From Phytoseiulus persimilis (lineage: Eukaryota; Arthropoda; Arachnida; Mesostigmata; Phytoseiidae), in NCBI GenBank assembly GCA_037576195.1, contig CM075101.1, positions 51,336,001-51,400,000 on the forward strand: a stretch of DNA of 64,000 nucleotides, given 5' to 3'. Shown here piece after piece: positions 33,304 through 47,000 of this stretch. The translations under genes were made by a program, and so were the position numbers. Position 1 is the first letter of the stretch. The number at the start of each line of letters is the position of its first letter. The notes below the pieces were generated by a model. It was not told where the DNA came from. It was given only the letters and a program-made list of their open reading frames with translations, and searched no databases.

Positions 33304-36300
33304 ATGGACCCACCTCGGATCGAGAACCCGCTTCCGAACGTTTGCGTCCGCGCTGGAGAGCCCCTAAAATTGGAATGTCAGGTCGCAGGAACACGACCAA
33401 CGCTCGTTTGGCTTCACAATTCGAGAAACCTCGCGGACGCGAGAGACGTTCAGGTGAGATCATTGCAGAGTGTTATTTTCTCTCGCATATCTTGAATCGC
33501 AGATTCCCGGAACACAACTCTAATGATGCGAATTCCGAGAATCACATCCTTGTGAATGCTCATCATCTCTGGAACTCCATAGATACGTTTCTCTGAAAGC
33601 ACCGGTCTGTGCTCGGTCGAGATACGAGAAGTGTTCCCCCGCCATGCCGGAATATACACCCTTCTAGCTCGCAACGCTTCCGGTGAAACTTATACTTCGT
33701 GCAACGTCACTCTCGCCAGCAGACCCCCGCCAGAAACGAGGTACGATGCCGGATGGAGAGTTCGCTGCTTTCCAAGCTTTCTCTCGTCTCAATCTCCGAA
33801 ATTTCCCCCTCCGGCTCGCGATCTTCCGATTGTTGATGAAAATATCTCTCTGCGGGCATATTTCACTCGCTCTAATTCACACAAAATCCTTGCCCTGAGA
33901 TCCTGAATCGATTACAGCGATTCCGATCTAACTTCTGACATAGAGCTGTCGAAACCGGTGGTGCGACAAGCATTGAGGGATCAGAACGTTGTGGAAGGGG
34001 ACAGTGCGTGCCTTCAATGTACCATAACCGGCGTACCTGAACCCGAAGTCATCTGGTATGCTGAGCGACTAGAATAAATCGATTTCGTTGACGGTTGAAA
34101 TATCGCATTGTCGAGAGCAGAGAGGGAGCCGGAAGAGAGTAAATCCCTCACGCCCCACGTGTACGCAGGTATCACAACAGCAAACCAATCAAGGAATCGA
34201 GAGACTACAAGTTTCTGTTCGAGGGGGATCGTTGCTCCCTCGTGATTCCAAGCGTCACGAAGAATCATCAAGGGAGCTATCGCTGCAAGGCGCTGAATCC
34301 AGCTGGAGAGACTTCTTCGAGCTGCAGAGTTAAAGTTACTCGTGAGTACTGTGATGAGGTCGTCAGCTCAGTAGCCGTGTGTCAACTCATCAACATTTTT
34401 TGATGCCTTCAGCCTCGCCACCCACGATGGAGATCGCTGCCGCGGGCTCCGCGTCATCACTGCGGATCAGCCGCTTGCTGAGCGACGTTAACTGCCGCCA
34501 TGGAGACCGTTTCAAGCTGATTATCGAGATCGAAGGCTGCAACGAGCCTGAAGTAATCTGGAGTTTCCAGGTGACAAAAGTTACTCCTTATGGCTTAACT
34601 ATATATTCCGCTGAATCAGCCTCTCTTGGCCCGGCCACTACACAGACTTATGACCGTTGAACCCAGGGCCGTCCCATCTTACTGGACCAGGACTTCGTCT
34701 TCGACCAGATCGGAAAATCATACATACTCGAAATTCCGAAGGCGACGTTGGACCATGCAGGCACATACAGGTAGCCGTCTTCCAGACTCTGGGGATTTCT
34801 AGGGTTCTGATTGGATGATCTCACGTGAAGTAGTTGTTCCGAGGGCATTCCGTCTGGATGATCGATGTTTCAGCGTTGAAGCCCGTGATCCCACCGGCAG
34901 CCGCCACTCCTCGTGCCGCGTCATCGTGGACCCGCCACCGCAGAGTTCTTTAGCTTTGATTCAAGCAGCTGGCGGAGGGAGCGATGTGGTCTCTACGTGA
35001 GTGTTTAAACGAATCGTTAGTATGATGACAATGTCCTCGAGCAGCGGTCACGCACCTCCATAACATACCGTCTCTAACATTATGATTGTAGACACGTCAC
35101 AAAATCGTTCGTGAGCTCCAAGAAGACCATGTTGATGCAGAAAGTGTCTGCCTCGAAATCTGAAGCAACCACAGGCGGTCAAACTGTCCATTCTGAGGAG
35201 CATCAAGCAGCAACCACTGAGAAGCACGGATATGAAAAAGTAAAACTTTCGTCGAAGATTAGCGATACAGAACTCCGTGTATGATCTCGCCTGACTCCAT
35301 GATGTCGTGATCGGAAAGTCCGCATGGGCTCGTGGGCCTCAGCAGAGGGGAGCGGGATGTCGAGTGAAGACATTCATCTCCAAGACCTGTTCGTGACGAG
35401 ATTCGTTCGCTTTCAGATGGGAGATAATGCTCCTCAAGAATACCATTCGAAAGAATCGTTCGGTTTCGACAGGCTCGGTTCAAATCCTCCACAGCATTAT
35501 CACACAAAAGAAGTTCGAGATAATAGAATCGAGGGACAACAAACTCAACTGGCCGTCAGTATACATATTTGAGATTCTCTAGCGGTGACGAAGATGTTCC
35601 GGCGTGTTTAGTTTAACACAATCTAATCATTCGTTCTCGAACTGTTTTCGCGCTCTTCTCCGGTGACATAAGTTCATGTCAGAGAAACAAGGGCGCTGTG
35701 GTGAATGTTCGAGCAATATACTTTGTTTTGAGACCAAGCTGATCTTCCCATGAGCTCTCCCGATGGGGAGTTTTTGTGTCTGCCCGATGTGAGAGATGGC
35801 CAAGCTGTGATGCTACGTTTCAGCCTCGAGAACAGATTTTTTTTTTTAGCTCCCAGCATGCTAAGACCCTAGTGAGCGCATCACAACAGAGCAAACTCAA
35901 TAAGTATCTTTCCTCTCCATAGATTGAAGGGAAAGCTGCGGAAGGCACACAGGCATCAGTCCTGCCTGTCACAGAACTAGCGGCGCAAGCTGTGAACATC
36001 ACAACGAGAGTGTCCGAGCCTCGCCAGGTAAGCTCGTCGGATCGGGCTCGAACTCCGGCAGATTTCATTATTGGAATAACGGAGATTATCTCGCTTCCCG
36101 TTCCCAGGTGTCCATTCTGCAGAGATCGGGCTCCGCTCACATCGCGCCAAAGTTCACGAAGCCCGTCGCGAGTGTCGCTGTCTTCGAAGGAGAGCCGTTG
36201 AAGCTTGAGGGATGGTTCACGGGTGCGTTACGAGGCGTGGATGTTGATCCAGTTCCCCATCTATTCGTATCCACAAATCCACTCTGAAAGTTATTCTTCC

Positions 36301-39300
36301 CGAGTATTGGTCGGAGGTGTCCGTCAATTGTCCCATCATGATCATTTTCAGGACACCCCGAGCCGATCGTGAAGTGGTCCAGAGGGAGCACAACTCTATC
36401 GAACAAAGCTGAGCTGCAACTCACTATCAAAGAAGGTTATACTAGTTTGGCGATCCCCAGAGCCATGCTGAAGGATTATGCGAGATACACTTGCGTCATC
36501 TCAAACGACGTGGGTAGTTCGTCAAGCGCAGCAGACGTCGTTGTTCAGAGTGAGTTCAAAAAACGTGGTGGAGAACTGAAACCAATCCTCAGTACGGGAT
36601 GACTTACTCAGAAGAATTCGAAATGCAGCGAAGCGCGAGGCCCCACAATTCACCAGACGGTTGGCGGCAAGAGTTTATAGAACCGGGTCAGATATCACGC
36701 TGGAAGTTGAAGTCAGCGGACAGCCTCAGCCAGAAGTGAAGTGGCTTCGCGACGAGCAGGATTTGAAAGCGATCAACCGGTACAAGATCCAGAGTTCTGG
36801 CAATATACATACACTGAAAATGCGTGTAAGTTTTGGCGTTCTCGCATCGACGAATTCTCGCGCGCGTTTATCGAAACAGCTAGATAACTACCATTCGCAT
36901 TCCTCACAGAACGTGACAGGTGCAGACTCCGGAAGGATCACTGTTCTCGCCACGAATGTCGCGGGCGAAGCCCAATCCATTGCAGATATCTTCGTCGAAG
37001 ACGATGCTTCGACCGACGAAGAGCGCGAAGTGAGTAATTTTCCCAATACAACTGTTGGACAGGATGCCATTTAAGCGGAGCGAACGAATCACCTAGCCAT
37101 ATATTCCCATCACAGGTTTCAATACGGGACTACCATATCGAGGATGAGAAAAAGATGGAGGTAAACATCCGGGAGAAATCAGATAACGTTGTTAAAGGAT
37201 TCTTCAATAGCGTTTGAATCACGTCAACGGTTTGCCCCGTAGAATCGAGTGTACGGAGTGCGGATTAAGAATTCCCAGTCAGTGAGATGCTCGTGCTGAG
37301 CGCAAAGTTCCAATTGCCGCGGCACACTCCACTCCGTCCCCTTTTTAGTACTAAAATCAGGCTTCGAAATCCGTATCGGATATCTCTAGGAATTGTTTGG
37401 ATAGAATTTTCATGTGTGTCGTAGTTGTATGTATGCAGTGAATCTTGGCATGTTTCAGCGCACGCTGTTCAGTGCATCGTTCAGCAAAACCTACGGGTCG
37501 TCGGAGGAATCTTGCCCAATAACCAGCCCATTTCCAACCTCTTCAAGATCGACAAGCATGCCGACCTCGTTCACAACACCCAATAACACTACAGAAGCTT
37601 CGGTGACATCGGTTTCGTGCTACACCATTCCGGGTCTCACGAACACGGTGAAAACCAACTCAAAGACCAGCCTCAACTTCCTGAGTCCCATCGATTCACT
37701 CAGCACCTCCTCTGAAATGCGCGAAACGAAGTTCGTTGTCCGCCCGCGAGACGCGCCGCGCGATGAATGTACCGGCGTGGACTCATCGTGTTCGAGGGAA
37801 GATGGACACTCGATGTCATCTGAAAAGATTAGCCTCAACAGTTTGGAGTGCTGTAAGCGCGGATGCGGCGAATCGACCAGTCATGTCGATGAAATTGAAA
37901 TCGAGACGAGAGGCGGGAGCGCGAACAATTTCTCCGACGAGCAAATCAGTACCGAGACGAAAGAGACTATCAAAACTACTACTGAGAAACGTGTCGTGGT
38001 CAGACGAAGCCCATCATCTGGGCAAGGTACCGTTATCCGAATCAAGATGTCACCTTGTCGCTGCGCGAGCGAATGCACGAGGTGTTCGTCGACAGCCACG
38101 GAACAAACATTGAAGACCGCCACCCAAGATCGGAAATTAGGATCACGTCACCTGAGAGACACACGCCTTGACATCACTGCAACGATTCCGACGCTACGAA
38201 AACCGGTGGAGTTGCTCAGATCGGAAAGATGTTCCAATTTCTGGCCCCAGACTCAGGGAAAGCAAAATCAAAATGCAGCCCATCCGGAGCCCCCTCCAGT
38301 TCCGACTTACGAGCGGATGGCGCGAACGGAGGAGGAAACTGTTTCCAAGATTGAAATCCCCCTCAGACAGTCCTCGGGAGTAGATCGCGAGAGTAAGGTA
38401 CAGAGCTCGAAAATTTCTGTCGGATCAGAACGCTCCGTTTCGATGAGCCCCATACATCCTCTGCCACCAGTTGCGAGCAAGATCAAATCGATGCCGTACC
38501 ACCCGGCCATAGTAAACTTGCGCGAGCCAGAGCTGAACGAACCTGAGCTGGCATCCACCGAGAACTTGGAGCAGCCTGTGTACGCGAAAATACGCACACA
38601 ACCGAAGCGAACACAAATAACACGCACGAAACCGATGTCAGAAATTAACACACGCATAGAAACAGATATCCAGAATGACTCCGAGGGACAAAAGGTTGGT
38701 TTTGACGAAACAAATGACCAATTGATGAATATGAGCTCTAGTTGTCGTGATAGAGGCTTAACATGAGTGACCTCGTACCGGCCGATCAGTTCGGTCGACC
38801 CTTCATTCCCCCTACTAGAAACAAATCGCGTTTTCCTGCAAGACCCATCCGTAATTTGGTCGGGGGATAACGTTTGAATTGCGAATACCGATGTCGAGGT
38901 TCCGAGACTTAACGTGAGAATGTCCCAGGTAACCGTTGTGCAAGCTGAGCATCTGCATCGCGAGAACACGGTGCTGATTGAGAGGAATGTGACGCCGAAA
39001 CCGAAGGTAACTCACGAATTCCAACGATTCTTTCCCCATTCCCGGGGTGAATCTACTAGCGAGATGTGCCCTCCAATTCAGGTTCTTGCCCTGCCTGCAC
39101 CGACACCGCAACCGCAAGAGCCGCCAAAGCAACTCCCGATGCCCGTTGGAACTCCGACGCAAACGGACGAGGATTCTCGGATGAGAACATCTGTCGATGA
39201 GCGCATCGAGAAACACGTTCACACATCGCAAAACATACTGAAACGGCAGCAACAATTCATCAAGCAGAACACAACTGAAACTAGCCGTTTCACGCTGACA

Positions 39301-42300
39301 CCGCCCCCGGAGTCGCCCAAGCCGCGCATCGAGGCTCCCATAACACCCGCTGGATCGCCTCTCCCACCTGCGGAACAACCAAAACCTACAAAACAGAGTC
39401 CGCCTGCTGCAGCCCCATCACCTCCACCGCCACCGGTTCGGGCACCAACGCCTCCTCGGAAGGAGCCGAAAAGCGTTCCAAGACCTGTTGTGCCTCAGCA
39501 TGTCGAGAAGCTGCCACTGATACCGAAGGCTGTACCCGACCCTCCAGCGCAGAGCCATATCGTGCAGCGAGATTCAGTGCAAACTATTCAGCAGCAAACT
39601 CAAATGACTAGGAAAGAGGAACTCAGAACTGTCATCAGCCACCAGTACCAACAAGAACATTTCGGGCTGAGGACAACGGAGCCGAATCCCAGAGATTCAC
39701 CGCGTCCGGTCAGGACTTCTTCGCCACCGCCTCCAACCCCAGAGCTGCCTCCCGTCAACTCACAGGTGGGTTTCCGTTCGTAGGCCGACGCTCCTTCAAA
39801 TTTCAGTTCGTTCCATGCACTAAGATTCTGGCAGAATCCCCACGAAAGTATTCTTGAGGAACTCATTCGTACTCCACAGATTATGGCGGAGCGGAAGGTG
39901 GAACAGAGGTCGCGAACCATTGAATTCGTCGCTCCGCCTTCTCCTTTGTTACCGAAGGAGTTGCCGGGCCCACCGCCCGGGATCCCCGGCGCGAAGCCTA
40001 AGAGACTGCCGACCGTCGAAGCGCTCGCACCCCTGCCTCCAGTGCAACCGAAGGTTAAAGCACTGCCCGAAAAGCAAGCCGCTTTCATTCGCTCCCCAAC
40101 GCCGGTACTAGTTCGTCCTATCGTAGCCCCGCCAACTCCTCCACCACCTCCGATCGTGAAGCCGATCGTTGCTCCGCCGCCGCAGCGAAGGCCTCCGCCT
40201 CCTCCTCAGTTCAAAGATGAGCTCTTGACCTATGAGCAGATCAGGCGTCAGGAAGAAGAGCGCATACAGAAACACTGTCGAAAGATCACTCTGATTGAGC
40301 AAAGGGAACGTCAAACTCAGAGACGAGAAAATCAGACCCATATCGGGACAGTTTCTTTAACGAAGACACCCGTCCCTTTGGATCCCCCTGACGTCAGACT
40401 GAAGCCGATCGAGTGCAAGATGGTCACAGAAATCATAGAGCCTCCGAAGCCGCAAAATTTGGAGGAAGCTGTTTCTGAGTTTTATAAAGTCCACGATGAA
40501 ACAACCCGGCGAGTGCGAACGATTGTTCGTCAAGAAGTGAGAACACAGTCATTACCGCCCCAGAACATACCAGTGGTTTCGGTTCAGAGCTTGACCTTCC
40601 CTCCACCGCCGCCGCCCCCGAAACGATCGCCAGAACCGATGTGCCATGTCGAGAAAAAGGAATCTCATCGCTTCCAGCAGACGCGGGACTTCCGGTCGAT
40701 CTCTCCAGTACTGCTACAGAAATCCCTACATAAGGTGAGGGAGACGGTTGCCCGAGTTCTCCGGGCATTATAAAACTGACCCACCAAGCTCATCAGTTGG
40801 TTTTTCTCACAATATGAGAACCTTTCTAACGGCCGACTCGCTCTCAAATCAGGAACCGAGAGCACCGTCGCCCACTCCCATGTGTGCTATTCAGGAGATC
40901 GATCTTTTGAAGCAGAAAAGCACTCAGCAGAAGGATCCTGTCGACATTCTGAACTTCACATCCACCGTTACGAGGCAGAAATACTCGCCTGAACCGGTAC
41001 GAATGGTCAGAAGATTGCATGGCGCACGCTGCCCCTGCATGAACTCCTGCTCTGAATTAGTACATGATTTATTCGTGCGGGTCGCAGGTGCAGTACGTTG
41101 ATTTGCGTGAGAGAAGGAGCGTTCCACCGCCGTCAACCACGCCCTTGTGTCATCTACAGGAGATAGATCACAGGCTCACTGGAGTCGATCGAGTTGATAC
41201 AACGCTCCTCGTTGAAATGACCGAGAAACAGTAAGTGACGAGTTCCGATCCTTCGGTTGTCGTTATTTTCGTCGCAAACGATATTCCACAAATAAACCGG
41301 GAAACAACCAAGCAATCGGAGTCTCACAGGAAGCACACGAAAGCGGCCCAATCGATGGAGCTGGGGAACAAGTATCTTTCCATCGACGAGACGAATCAGA
41401 CCACCCGGGTTCCATCGGAACCAGTGAGGTTCTGTGTGCGAGAGCAAACTTCGCGCTCGATCAATACTAAGCAAAAACAACAGAACTCGCTCGTGTCGTC
41501 AACTCTGTCGTCCACGAACAACACTCCGGTGAGTGAAAGTACCAACAGCATCTGCCCAACGGAGCAGGCCCTCATCGTACTCTTGGAACTTTTCTAATGT
41601 ACGACCATGGTATCCAGGTTCATTGGAGCCGAAGATGTCGCAGCGTTGATAGGAATGTTCTGCTGACGGAAACAACTCGGGAGAGGAAAGACGCAGTCGA
41701 TCTGGTTGGTACATAAAAATCAAGCCATGCGGCGGAAAATCCACGTCGCAGCCACATTAACCCACTCGCTAACATCGAAAATTCAAGGTCAATAAGTCGT
41801 GGTTGAGTGAGCGACGTTCAGTTCCAAGGAACCCTCCTCCATCTTCAGCCACGGTCTACATCGACCAGCATACGAAAGTGATAACTGCGCCTCCAGTTCT
41901 CCCGGTCCAGGTGATGATGTCGTCCAAGGATTACCTCGTGTTGGATTCTGCTCCGGAATTGCCCCGGAATCGGATGAATACTTTTGGTTCTGGCTCCGAG
42001 GAATCGCTGTAGCGTGCCACTCTCACGAATGAACTCTTGCAGAATCTACCGGTGTTGCCGATCGTGCGTCGCTCCGATCAAATTTCCACCGTTTCCGTTG
42101 GCGTCTCTGACGAGCGCCCTTCATGGCAACCGATCGCCCCATCCTTGGTGGAGGGGCGCTATTCCTTTCGTGGCGTCACAGATAGCAAGGTACTCGAGGG
42201 ACCTAAGAGCGTGGTTCGTGAAACAACCGGAGAAGTGGGAAAAACTTGTTTGTTCTCTGAAGGTTTCAGCGGATACATCACTCGTCAGGATCGAAACGAG

Positions 42301-42711
42301 TACGGTGCCTGCTCCGCCCTCCACCGCAAGACGAGATGAGTTGCGACAAGTTCATCCTCAAGAGCCCCTCTACCGAACTTTTCCGGCGAAGAATTCTGCG
42401 ACGAAGCCAGCAGTACCACTGGTCGATTATCTGACTCTACACCAGGTCTGTACGTGAGGAAACGGAGACACTCTGAATAAATCAGGCCTGCTGTAATGAC
42501 TCTACGTAGCAGAACTCGGACAATTTTTTATTGCGAACTCTTGTGCTTGCGAGACACGATTGATTCATTTCTCGCTTTTTCGCTCCAGCTCGAGGGACGG
42601 AGTTCGAACATGGCGCGCAACTGGAGCGAACAGAACGCGTACCTCGAACAGCGCTCCTACCGATCTACGGATATCGAAAAATCAATGGTAATGGCCCTCA
42701 ACGGACCGTGA
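33304..42711 (+). CDS. sls: Sallimus locus, zormin-like part: Ig domains plus long disordered region
   Basis: About 26 phase-consistent exons, roughly 2050 residues. Ig exons: 33304-33453 (MDPPRIENPL start), 33583-33740, 33918-34055, 34169-34341, 34413-34570, 34667-34770, 34874-34996. Linker exons: 35092-35239, 35417-35554, 35923-36027. Ig exons: 36108-36222, 36352-36549, 36629-36825, 36910-37029. Then 37116-37160, 37459-38694, 38929-39765, 39880-40734, 40853-40996, 41088-41230, 41330-41528, 41618-41704, 41788-41910, 42043 to about 42216, 42270-42445 and 42589-42711 (stop TGA). Five I-set Ig domains are followed by ~1300 residues of Ser/Thr- and Pro-rich disorder. In flies zormin, from the 5' half of sls, sits in Z-discs and M-lines; a muscle role is inferred. 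ATG 33304 follows an acceptor, so an upstream 5' UTR exon is likely. The exon 42043/42270 boundary is uncertain (best phase-compatible donor is weak). Confidence 0.8.
38929..40734 (+). other. sls: Proline-rich, SH3-ligand-like region of the zormin-like part
   Basis: Two large exons (38929-39765 and 39880-40734) encode many short poly-proline runs (PPPPPV, PPTPPPPP, RRPPPPPQF, PPPPPPPKR) spaced by Lys/Arg/Glu-rich helices such as EQIRRQEEERIQKH. Runs next to basic residues resemble SH3- or EVH1-type ligand sites. The role as a scaffold for adaptor proteins at the Z-disc is inference. Confidence 0.55.
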
Positions 42712-42971
42712 AGGATTGAGTGCGAATTCGCGGACTCGGTTGATGTTGAGAACTTCCTGGTCGCTTCCAACGGTTAACACAGCATGTAGAGAGATGTACC
42801 CTGACCGAAATGCTACCACAATGTTTTATGTTGACCCTCAGTCTGATGCGTCGTCTTCGTCCATGTGCTGTCAGTTCACGCGCCGAACGCTGCAATCTTG
42901 TCGAGCGTGAAATGTTTTCCTTCCAGCGGTCTGCCTCTGATTGTAAAAACGAACGCTAACGGAGGATAAAT

Positions 42972-42977
42972 AATAAA
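42972..42977 (+). terminator. Poly(A) signal of the short (zormin-like) transcript
   Basis: AATAAA lies about 260 bp after the TGA that ends the frame read through the 42687 donor. It supports a transcript that ends here without kettin sequence. Confidence 0.5.
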
Positions 42978-43761
42978 GAGCAGTGTGGCATGAATTCGGT
43001 TGTGAATCTGGATTGCAAAAGGTGGATCCTGTGATAGCGGCTCAAAAGCTGATTTTTTGGATGATGCGAGAAATATGCGAGGAATGTACATGTATACATC
43101 GTGATTCATTCCGGTACAGTGCCGGCGTCTGAAGATCATCAGGAAGAATTTTCCTGGTCATTTCCCCGTTTCCGAGACGGAACCGTACTTGTTCGAGACT
43201 TTCTTTGCTCTTGTCGACGAGCTTATCAGCCAGGAAAGCGCAAATGCTCGTTTCGAGCATCAGAAAGCTTTTAAAGGCAATGCATACCAAGTGGATGTGG
43301 AGAGACACTCGAAAAAGGTCTTAAAATACGAACTCCAGGGGGAAACAGTGCCGAGAATCGCGATCACTGACGGAACTCCATCTTGTGCATGCATGTGAAC
43401 CTCTTTGAGGATGTGCCAGGTTTGCTTATCGGGGGAAACTCCGCCAAATATCAGAGCCGAAAGCTCCGTCGGGTCAGGGGCGAGTGGTCCGCGAGTGGAC
43501 CCGCCAGCCTGATTATGCGGCCCGCAGGCCGCAGTATAGGTTCCCCGCAGCTGCTTCAGATGAATTTTCTGAGCTGGAAGTCCCATGAGAACAAACTCCA
43601 TCAATTCGCTCGAAATCAACACCAATTGCGAGGGGTTTTCGGAGTGGCATATAACCGCAACACGATTTGTCTTATCTCAAAACGCGTGCCAGCAGGAGGT
43701 AGTCCGCGAATCCGGGATATTCCATTTGTCCAATCTAACGGAACACATTGAACGTTTCCAG

Positions 43762-43816
43762 ACGGGTACCGTGCCGAAGTTCACACACACCGCTGGAAGA
43801 CGTTTGCCGATATCAG
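43762..43816 (+). CDS. sls: Candidate alternative exon linking zormin-like to kettin
   Basis: This 55-bp segment lies between AACGTTTCCAG and GTAGGT and encodes TGTVPKFTHTAGRRLPIS. It starts in phase 0, matching the donor ATG|GTAATG at 42687. It ends in phase 1, matching the microexon at 46993-47023, which begins with two leftover bases. The peptide contains VPKFT, similar to the first strand of I-set Ig domains. Support is by phase and splice sites only. Confidence 0.4.
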
Positions 43817-44639
43817 GTAGGTTAGCGGAATTCCAACGGGAGGTGGTTGGGGGAGAAGAATCAACGCCTCAAATGATGAGACAGAAGGAGATGCTCTCAT
43901 CTCCGTTCTGTTCTCATCTCAGTTTTGGAATGAGATAGCGCGAAGATTTGTGTGGTGAATCATATGCATGACGCAAGATTCTCGGGAAAGAATGTCAACC
44001 TCCCTCATCCGACCCGGCAGCGAATCAGAGACAAATTATGAAGCTGAACTCGCATCCGAACGACACATCCGTAACAGACCGCCGTCATCTCCCCACTTTC
44101 TGTGAATGTCGTGAAGTTTCAAACTGGTCTGACATGATCACATTAGTCCGGAAATTTTCGTGCTGATCACGTTCAATCTTAGTATCTGGCTGGCTCACAC
44201 ACATAGTCGCCCTGACTTCCTCGAGGGCGTCGGAATGAAAGAGAATCCGTTTTTTGTGACGAATCCGCAGACCGTGTAGATTTGGACTGTCTCTACTGCC
44301 CACACATTGCTTCCTGGTGCGTGGACCTTCACGGGGATCGGGCGGAAGAGCGAGTAAAAGAGAGAGAGGGAGTTGGAATCAGTTGGTTCCTGAAGGCACA
44401 CGACACGTTCCATCCGGAGAGCGGGTCAGTGACAGGTGAAGCGGGATATGAGCTGAAGGAGATACGAACGTGCTTTTGTAAGAGAGAACCACCAATGGAG
44501 AGCAACGACAGTGTTAACATGTCGGCCATGTTCTCTTCTTTCAATTCCTTACGTCGGCGAGTCTGTGAATGCCTTGGAAGAGCAGTTCTTGCCAAGAATA
44601 GGGCTGGAAGCGTGGTTCGTCGCGGCGGCTATCTGGTCA

Positions 44640-44770
44640 GCTAGCCGTCGCGCCCGCTGTTGACTAAGACAGTCGCGGGATCGAGTACAGGAGAGCCTCG
44701 CTCGCCGGCCGGCCGGCCGGTCTGACTGCCTTCCGAGCTACGAGCTCGCTGACTGCTATCTTACTCATCC
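44640..44770 (+). promoter_or_regulatory. Possible kettin promoter / 5' exon region with GGCC repeat
   Basis: This is a locally GC-rich stretch (CGTCGCGCCC, CAGTCGCGG) ending in a palindromic GCC(GGCC)n run at 44704-44720. It stands out from the surrounding AT-richer sequence and lies 2.3 kb before the ATG at 47001. CpG-rich islands of this kind often mark dispersed promoters. There is no TATA box. Confidence 0.2.
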
Positions 44771-47000
44771 TGCTCTATGGATACCCACCTAGCGTCATCG
44801 GGTTAGGCCTAAATAGTGACAGCTAGGCTTAGAGAGAACCCGAGCCACTGGTATTTCTCGACTCAGAACTGAATAACTTGTATTCCGCAAGATCATTGAT
44901 CAGAGCCCACTTTTGTAGAAAACGTGAAGGAGTCTCTTCCATCTGGCTCTCTACTACTATAGAATGGACATCGACAAAGACCGTGAACCCACTACGTTAG
45001 CATCGAATTGACATATCGGTCGAATTTCGCCATCCAAAGACGAGCTGATTAGGCGGTGATTCGAGGGGCCTCATTTGAGATTTCAAGTTAGTTGCTAATC
45101 TGGACCCGTGCGAGACCTTAGCATTAGGAAAACCGAACAACTCATTTGCGGGTGCTCATCTGACGGCGTCTACACTCCATCGAGACAGATGGAGACAACC
45201 GGGGAGTCTCACCAAAGCCGCTGAGAATGTTACCGTTCATAGATCAGCGGGTGCCAATATTTCCCGAGCTATCGGGTCCTATGATGCGACGCGGTGGGAA
45301 TGTGCGCCTCTCAATGAGACTAGCCTCTTCCTTGGAATGCACGCCCCAGACCGGTTGATTCCCCTGCTCCATGTCTTAGTTAAAATATTCGGCATCGGGA
45401 GAGATGACGAACTTCAGGTCATGTCGTAGATTCCAAACCGCTTAGGAACGGACTCAGATTCCACGACTCATTCACAGTAGAACGTTCTCCCTGATCTGAG
45501 AAGGGATTGCCAGCCAGGAGGATTTGCTCGATGCCGCTCGACTGACTCGGACCGAGCTCACTCTTCTGGGTAGGCTTAGGTCACGCAATGAGAGAACCCA
45601 TGCATTCTCGGGCAGAACCGCGATGTGGAGCCCGCAGAATGCCCTCGTTTGGAGAAATGTAACTCGATCCTCCATGGCTTTCATCCCATCTGATTGTGGT
45701 TCTCCAATGTACCATGAAGACCCGTGATCGAGCTCAAACAATGAGCATTTCGGAGAGTAAAGAGATGAAGAGGCGCGAGAGCAGATGCCCCCGAGGATGA
45801 CCCTCTGCTCCAATCGTAGGTTCGGATCTGAAGTTCGACCCGACGTATGCGCACGTCATGAATCGATTCATCATCTGCTCGCCACGCGAAGTTCTTCGCT
45901 TCATTCAGCGAGCATGAAATGCTAGAGACGAGTCATCCGCTACAAATTGCCGCGAATGTGGCCTTCGTTAGGCCTAACTGGGCTCGGGCGGCCGGTGAAA
46001 ATCTGAGAGACACCCGTAGTATGACTTGAGATGTTTCCATTCGGGACGAAGCTGATCACCCTGACTTCGGTTGAGAGCGAAGGCGAAACCTCCGCGAAAA
46101 CCGCTGGCTTAAATCGAACTTCAACCGGTGGAATACAATTGAAATTCTCTCTTGTATGAGCCCCGAGTTCATCGGGGCCTTAAAAATATGCATCTCCAGA
46201 AATAAACGTGTCTCAGTCTCATATCTGCTAAAAAAGAGTGAAGGACTATGATTGCGGCTGATTTTTTCTCGGCTCAAAGATATTGTGGTCGATCATGTGT
46301 TGCTATTGGTCTTTGTCTGCTGGTGACATAATCTGCCGCTTCCATGAGCTGACAGACCCTTTGCTTTTACTGGTGCCCAATCTTCCCTGGTGCCTACTGC
46401 AAGCCACCCGAAATACTCTCTTCCAGTGGGAGGACTGGGAGAGGGAATTCAGAATTCTGAGCTACTTAAGGTTGGACTCGGACTCTGCCTTTCTAGAAAC
46501 GAATCTCCAGCCCTACGAACGGTGCGTGTTCGAGTGTCGCTTTTTGTCGCTCGAGAGATTCTTCCTTGGATTATTTTTGTCGGTGTTATGGAAGTTCTGA
46601 GTGACGATCCCGAGCGGGCCCAAACAGGATAGCAAGCGAATTCCTCGGCTTCCATCATGCTTTCTCCGAAAGCTTTCTCACGCAAGATCTTTCAAGGAGA
46701 ATGCTTAGGAAAAATCTCGAACCACAATTGGGTGCAAGAATTTTCTTAAACATTTTTCTCGAAGGGTTTGAATTCTGGATCACCTACAACCATATCAGTT
46801 TATAATTGTACAGCGAAAATCGCAACCGTAGTCAGTGCGTGAGAATCGGAAACCGGCATCGTGAAGTGATTCCTCTCTGAGCGGTTCCTAAACTCGAGCT
46901 TGTGAAGTGTGAATATGGGTGCTCCAACATGGATTATCGCTCGCTTCGGAAGTTCATGAACCTAAAACATCCCTGATTTCTTGTTGTTGCAGATCCCGGG

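Larger units (their letters stand above)
42978..46992 (+). other. 4 kb between zormin-like and kettin parts
   Basis: It holds the candidate linking exon at 43762-43816 and a GC-rich, GGCC-repeat segment near 44640-44770. Otherwise only short, unconvincing open frames on both strands (up to about 120 codons near 43260-43938 and 44282-44644). For a linked isoform it would be an intron; for a kettin-only isoform it would contain the promoter. Confidence 0.45.

Noticed and set aside
43042-43938. Overlapping frames of 88-122 codons on both strands between the sls parts
   Set aside because: No Ig or other motif and no chain of splice sites, apart from the short candidate exon 43762-43816.
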